Source of the DNA: Chrysopilus asiliformis
Taxonomy: Eukaryota > Arthropoda > Insecta > Diptera > Rhagionidae
Direction: 5' to 3'
DNA: 64,000 nucleotides
NCBI GenBank assembly: GCA_964034945.1
Contig: OZ035960.1
Location: 22,369,487 to 22,433,486, forward strand
Of this stretch, positions 58,801 to 64,000 are shown in pieces. Under the pieces are notes generated by a model, which was not told the DNA's origin, ran no database searches, and saw only the letters and a program-made list of their open reading frames with translations. The position numbers and the translations under genes were made by a program. The first letter of the stretch is position 1; every line of letters begins with the position of its first letter.

Positions 58801-61800
58801 AACAGATAAATCCACATATAAACCCGGTGATTTGGTCAGATATCGAGTGATTGTTTTAGATCATTACTTAAAGCCAGTCAAAGTTAATACAGAAATTAAT
58901 TTGTGGATTGAGGTAAATTTGTTCACAAAATTTTGCAAATAATTGAATGCCTCTTTTAAGGATGGTCAAGAGAATCGGGTGCATCAAGTTACAAATGTTC
59001 AACTGGAAAATAATATTTATTCAGATGAAATTCAATTATCTGAAACACCAGTATTGGGATTCTGGACAATTAAACTGAAAATTAAAGAATTTCAGTATTT
59101 GAAGGGATTCGAAGTTGCCGAATATGTTTTACCAAAGTTTGAGGTTTCAATCGATGCACCGAAATTCGTTTTATGTAAAAATAAAAAATTTCAAGTCACA
59201 CTTAAAGCCAAGTAGATTTTTTTGTTTTAAATGCTGATTCAAAAAATATATGGAGTGCTGAATATATTTCAGATATACTTTTGGAAAACCTGTCCAAGGA
59301 AATGCTGTGGTCGAAATTGAATCTACGGGTGGAAGAAAATCCATGCCGATCGATGGGAATGCCTGTTTCGAATTTGATATAGAAAACGATTTGAATTTTT
59401 TACGGGACGTTGATCAGAAATTGCGTATTAGTGCCCAAGTCGAAGAAAGCCCATCAGGTGAAATACAGCAAATATCAACTGAGTTAAATCTACGTTCCAT
59501 AGAGTATACTTTGAACCAGATTAACGTTCCTTACGTCTTTGTACCAGGTGTGCCTTTTGATATTAAGGTAATGAGTAATTAAATCTTAGCACATTGCCGT
59601 TGTGAATTTTGATTCCAATTCAAAAATTAACGATGCAGGGTTTCTCAAAAACCTTTCATCGTACCGAAAAATTTATAGATATACAAATGTGGTCAGAATA
59701 CGATTTTACGCAACTTTTCCATACATGAAATGCTGATTTTCTAATAAACGAAAAAATTACAAACAATTTCTTTGAAATTACCTCAAAATTTCCGATGACA
59801 ATGTGCACATCATCCCTTTTTTCAAAAATTTTTGCTTATTTAAAAAAAATTCAGATAAAAATCGATAAATACGACGGCAGTGCCTTAACCTATTTGAGGC
59901 CTTTCTATATTTTTTATGAAACACATGATAAACCTGGAGAAAAATTCAATATTAAAGAATACACTTTGGATGTGAATGGAAACCTGTATGCGACTTTGAA
60001 AATTGATGGTGGGGCGAAGAGTTATGCAATTAAGGTAAATTTTGAATAACTAATTGACCCCAAACTGATTTTTTTTAAATCTCGTCGGCTATTTCCTAAC
60101 GACTTTTAGGCACAATATCTAGACAACTATTTCACCATTGGATTTGTTTATAGCAGAAAGGACGAGAATGAAGGAGAAGCTCCAGACATAGACATGGTTG
60201 ATTCTTTGGAAGAGGAACCGTTTTTGAAAGCTAATATTACCAATGAAAAGTAAATGAATTTAAAAAAAACTAATATTAAACTCAAAGAAATTAATTTTAG
60301 TAACTATCGAGTCGATGATGAAATTGCTGTTAAAATATCGTCGAATAAAAGAATTGAAAATGTTTTTTATCAAATCGCAGCTAGAGGCGATTTAATATTA
60401 TCGGATTGTATTCAGGTAAGTTGATTTATTTTATTATTTTTTGATTAACTAGAAACGGATATTTTCTTTCTTCTAAATTTAGATTTCAGATAGTTCTGAG
60501 CTAATCAAGATCAAAATAACCGATCTAATGGTTCCAGATGCTTTTCTTCTTGCCTATACCATTTATGAAGACACATTCCTTTTTGCCGAGTTAACTATAA
60601 AACCTATCGAAGAATTACCCTCAAATGTAAGTCGTTTTTGTAAGTTAGCTACATATATAAAGTCCCTTACAAAAAATTACAATAACCGCCGTTCAAAAAT
60701 ATAATTTTCGTTACAAATTTCTTTATTTCAATTTTTTTTTCAGATAAAAATTGATGCTCCAAACACATCAAAGCCTGGGGAGAATGTTACTTTGTCAGTA
60801 AAGTCAAATCCAAATTCATTTGTCGGACTTTTAGGCGTAGATAAAAGTGTTACTATTTTGAAAAATGGTAGTTTAGAATTTTTTCATTCAAAATCGTTTT
60901 CTTAAGAATTTTCTTTACGAATTTTAGATAATGATATTTCTGTGCAAAGAATTTTTTCGGATTTACGAAACTATAATTCCATTAGTCCTAGTGGTTGGAG
61001 AAGTCCTGGAAATAAAACGGGAATGTTGGTATTAACAAATTTGGAAATGCCAGATGAAATTGATTGTAAGTTGTGTTACCAAAATTTTTCAAACTAATTC
61101 ACAAAAATATTTATAAAACTTAAAGCGCAATATTTTTAAAGCGCAAAAAACATTTCAAAATTTTGTGAAAACATTCTAAAGTTGGTAATTTTTGTAATTT
61201 TTAAAACTTTTATAAATATCGGTACTGGAATATAATATTTAATGTTTATTCTCAGCAGTTTGTTATGCGGAGTCTAGATGTATAAATCGCGTTAAGAATA
61301 GGTCGAATATGAAAAGAAAAGCGAAAAAAAACAAAGTTGCAGCGAATTTCACAGAAATGGATCGGGAAGCATTAGAAACCGACTGTTTAGAAATTCCTGT
61401 ACGTAAAGAATTTCCTGAAGTCTGGCTTTGGAATGACATCAAGAATACTGAGTACGAATTTTTTTATTTAAATTTTTATCGTTGGAAAAAATACTGAAAC
61501 CACAATTTTAATTCAAAGTAAAAGCTATGACACACAAAGTGCGTTGCTTTGCCGCAGTGCATGAATTTAAAAGAAATTAGACGTTTTCCAAAGGTTCTTA
61601 TTTGCATAACCCTTATTTCTTATTTTATTTATTTGGATGTGCAAATATGAACCTTTTGTAGAAGAAAAAACGTCTAACTTTGTTTGGCTGTTTTTAAAAA
61701 TCGCGCATTGAGGCAAACCAAAGTATCATACTTGATGTGCCACATGTCGAATAAGTATAATTTTTTTTTTGTGTTTTTAGAAATAATGGAAAAATAGATA

Positions 61801-64000
61801 TTCATACAAGAGTTCCGGACACAATCACCACTTGGCTTCTAAGTGGATTTACCTTAGATCCTGTCACAGGACTCAATTTAACAAAACAGCCAACAGAACT
61901 TCAGGTGTTTCAAGATTTTTTTGTTTCTGCTGAGCTGCCCTATTCTGTAAAACAGGGTGAGAATACTTAGGTTCATAAAATACGTCGTACTTTTAAAACG
62001 GGTGGTAGTTTCTCTGCAATACTAAATTCTATATAAAATATAGTGGAAAATTGAGACTATGGGAAAGGATTTCGAAAGAGCCTAAAATTTGCATGACGTT
62101 TTTTATTTGAACTCCTAAAAAATTATTGTCTTTAAAAATATTAATTTCAGGTGAAATATTTGAATTGCCTGCCACTGTATTCAACTATACTGAAAATGAC
62201 TTACCAACCATAATTAGTTTGGATAACGCAAAGAAGGAATTCGAATTTCTTACCAAAAATGATCAAAAGGCCCCAAGTAAAGTATAGTTTTGTTGAATAT
62301 ATGGTATAATATAACAATATTCCTCTTGTTTTAGAAAAAGACACAGTACAGAGAAAGGAACTTATATTGTCGCCAGATCACCCAGGAACAATTTCATTTT
62401 TAATTCGACCAAAAATTGTTGGTTCTATCACAATTAATTTGACCGCGAAAACTCCCAACTCGGGAGATGCAATTGAGAGACTTTTATTGGTGGAACCTGA
62501 AGGAGTCACGAAGTTTTTCAACAATGCAATTTTGGTTGATTTGCGAGAACAAAACAATTTCGAGAATAAAATCTTGATCGACATTCCAAAGGACGTGGTC
62601 CCAGATTCAACTCATGTTTATGTAACTGCAATTGGAGATTTGCTTGGTCCAATTTTCTCCAATCTGGATAATCTCGTCCGATTGCCATGCGGATGTGGTG
62701 AACAGAATATGGTCAACTTTGTCCCGAATATTTTGGTTTTGAAATATCTGAAGGTGAGCGGTTTGAGAATTTTACACAAAAAATTCAAACGAATTATAAC
62801 TTTTGCAGGCTATTGGATTAAAAATGGAGAACTTAGAGATTCAGGCGAAAAAGTACTTAGATATTGGTTATCAGCGTGAATTAACTTATAAACATCCAGA
62901 GGGATCTTATAGCCTCTTTGGTCCTTCAAGCAAACATTACAAGCCCAGCACATGGCTGACAGCGTATGTTGTAAAATCTTTCCGACAGGCATCAGATTTA
63001 ATTCATATTGATGAACGTGTAATCAAATCTGGTCTCGATTTCATAGCGAATCTACAAACGGAAAAAGGATCTTTCCCAGAATTTGGATTAACAGAAAGCT
63101 TACCAGCCGATGACGACCCTAAAGGTTTGACGGTTACTGCATTTTCTTTGTTGGCATTATTGGAAAATTCTGTAAGTAAAATAAAATTGTATGCAATGTA
63201 AAAATATTAATAATACTGAATATCATTAGAAAGCATATCCAGAATTTGAAGACCGAATAAAAAAAGGTCTGGATTATCTTGTAGAGCATGTTACAGGATC
63301 CGATAATGTAAATTTCATTGCGATTTGTGCCTACGCTCTTCAATTAGGAAATCATAAGTATAAAAAATCAGTAATGGAAATTCTGGAAGATAAAACGATT
63401 CTTAAAAGTATGTTTTTTTAATTATGAAATAATTTTTAAACAAATTAAAACAATGTTATTTTTCATTGTTAAGGTGGTAGTCGTTGGTGGAGACCGCAGA
63501 CAAAATCGGCTTGGAATCCGAGAGAAGTGGAAACAACTTCATATGCACTTCTGGCATTTTTGGCGGATGAAACAACTCCTCTCGAATACATAGCACAGAT
63601 TTTGAAGTGGATGTTGTCCCAACGAAATGACAAAGGTGGGTTCCACTCGTCCCAGGATACAGTAATTGGACTACAGGCGGTTACCAAAGCAGCGCAAAAA
63701 CTTTACTCTAGCAACACCGATATGTCGATTAGTTTTTTGAATGGAAAGAATCAGAGCAAAGCTGTGCATGTCAATCAGGATAATTCTCTGGTCCTTCAAA
63801 CGGAAGAAGTAATATACTTTTTATTTAATTAAGATCGTTAAGTAATTTAAAATCGAATTTTTCAGTTACCAGTTACCACCAAAGAAGTGACTGTACGTGC
63901 GAAAGGACATGGAACCGCTTTGGTTCAAGTGAGCTACAAATATAATGTGAATATGAAAGTCACGGAACCGAAATTCGTTATTATACCAGAAGTTAGTCTA
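55853..64000 (+). CDS. TEP-C: thioester-containing protein, 3' end beyond the window
   Basis: Exons: 55853-55932, 58180-58360, 58685-58912, 58961-59211, 59273-59567, 59855-60034, 60110-60249, 60301-60415, 60483-60626, 60744-60867, 60928-61065, 61256-61451, 61781-61956, 62151-62276, 62335-62753, 62809-63171, 63230-63407, 63474-63808, 63866 to beyond 64000. About 1268 residues are present; by comparison with TEP-B about 80 more are missing. Domain order and phases match TEP-A and TEP-B. The bait-like exon 12 is the longest of the three and strongly basic (NMKRKAKKNK). The thioester motif is LPCGCGEQNM (Cys 62694-62696, residue about 912). The first exon encodes MLRGKFPFINKKKTPKPDKE and ends KKESPA; it is lysine-rich with no signal peptide, and a TAA at 55805-55807 closes the frame upstream. 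Donors after exons 4 (GTAGAT) and 12 (GTACGA) are imperfect but agree with the paralogs. Confidence 0.87.
56524..56907. mobile_element. 384-bp foldback MITE, copy 2 (TTA duplication)
   Basis: This is the same near-perfect palindrome as 41150-41533, equal in length, flanked by TTA at 56521-56523 and 56908-56910. Confidence 0.88.
57290..57820 (+). repeat. GTCY-containing repeat, diverged type
   Basis: After a partial ACCGTTTTAGG start it has GTCCGTCCGTTCGTCTGTCT, then TTCTCGAAAACGGTGAGTCA, and ends TTGGCAATTGCAGCTTTTAT before TATGTTT. It matches the copy at about 6725-7195 better than the main mini-me-like group. Confidence 0.5.
57911..58040. mobile_element. Foldback MITE with GGCCCTATCACAG ends
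   Basis: The left arm GGCCCTATCACAGAATCCGA through ACTCAATGTTGTTGTT and the right arm AACAACAACATTGAGTTTAC through CTGTGATAGGGCC form a palindrome of about 128 bases with only a short centre. The duplication is not clear (flanks AATA and AATA). Confidence 0.75.
58405..58592. mobile_element. pogo/Tigger-like MITE (TA duplication)
   Basis: The ends CAGTGGAACCTCGGT and ACCGAGGTTCCACTG are perfect 15-bp inverted repeats flanked by TA. CAGT-type ends with TA duplication are typical of pogo-group Tc1/mariner elements. It lies in intron 2 of TEP-C and contains a direct repeat of AAGCCATTTTTNCAGCTTAC. Confidence 0.8.
62335..63808 (+). other. TEP-C thioester-domain exons 15-18
   Basis: The order is LPCGCGEQNM, YKHPEGSYSLFGPS, STWLTAYVVKSFRQA, KWMLSQRNDKGGFHSSQDT. 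Exons 15 to 18 have exactly the same lengths as in TEP-B (419, 363, 178, 335 nt), with high identity. No His is present in the segment GLTESLPADDDPKGL. Confidence 0.87.

Noticed and set aside
1..64000. Search for tRNA, rRNA or microRNA genes
   Set aside because: No cloverleaf with A and B boxes and no rRNA-like sequence was seen. The many hairpins are explained by foldback transposons.

Overview
The window looks like insect nuclear DNA: AT-rich, intron-dense genes with GT-AG introns, many of them only 50-100 nt, and a heavy load of short non-autonomous transposons. Several dispersed copies of a repeat with a (GTCY)n core resemble the mini-me/DINE-1 elements described from flies, so a dipteran is the best guess. 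The species cannot be named. Four protein-coding genes can be traced, all on the + strand. Exon maps were made by eye from splice sites, reading-frame phase and, for three of the genes, comparison between paralogs.

Layout. 1-8283 is intergenic and repeat-rich: a Harbinger-like MITE at 220-592, a second copy at 4123-4747 split by a piggyBac-like MITE, and a mariner transposase fossil at about 7205-7800 split by another MITE. 8284-20785 holds a 20-exon gene for a long scaffold-like protein ending in PDZ-PH-PH; it carries an in-frame TGA (13608-13610) inside otherwise coding-looking sequence. 20786-24800 is intergenic. 24801-37939, 43351-53303 and 55853 to beyond 64000 are three tandem thioester-containing protein (TEP, alpha-2-macroglobulin/C3 family) genes, called TEP-A, TEP-B and TEP-C here. 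The first two are complete with 22 exons each (predicted 1388 and 1351 residues); the third runs off the right edge in exon 19. Intron positions and phases are the same in all three, so they arose by tandem duplication. B and C are the closer pair.

TEPs are normally secreted innate-immunity proteins that bind targets covalently through an internal Cys-Gln thioester. All three copies keep the GCGEQ thioester, the macroglobulin-domain order and a lysine/arginine-rich bait-like segment. In all three, however, the best first exon encodes a short hydrophilic N-terminus with no signal peptide, and the two complete copies end without the cysteine-rich tail known from insect TEPs. That combination is the main biological oddity of the window.

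The rest is a dense record of DNA-transposon activity, with target-site duplications readable by eye: TTA/TAA (Harbinger type), TTAA and possibly TTAG (piggyBac type), 8-bp (hAT type) and TA/CA (Tc1/mariner type). Many of the elements sit in introns of the four genes.
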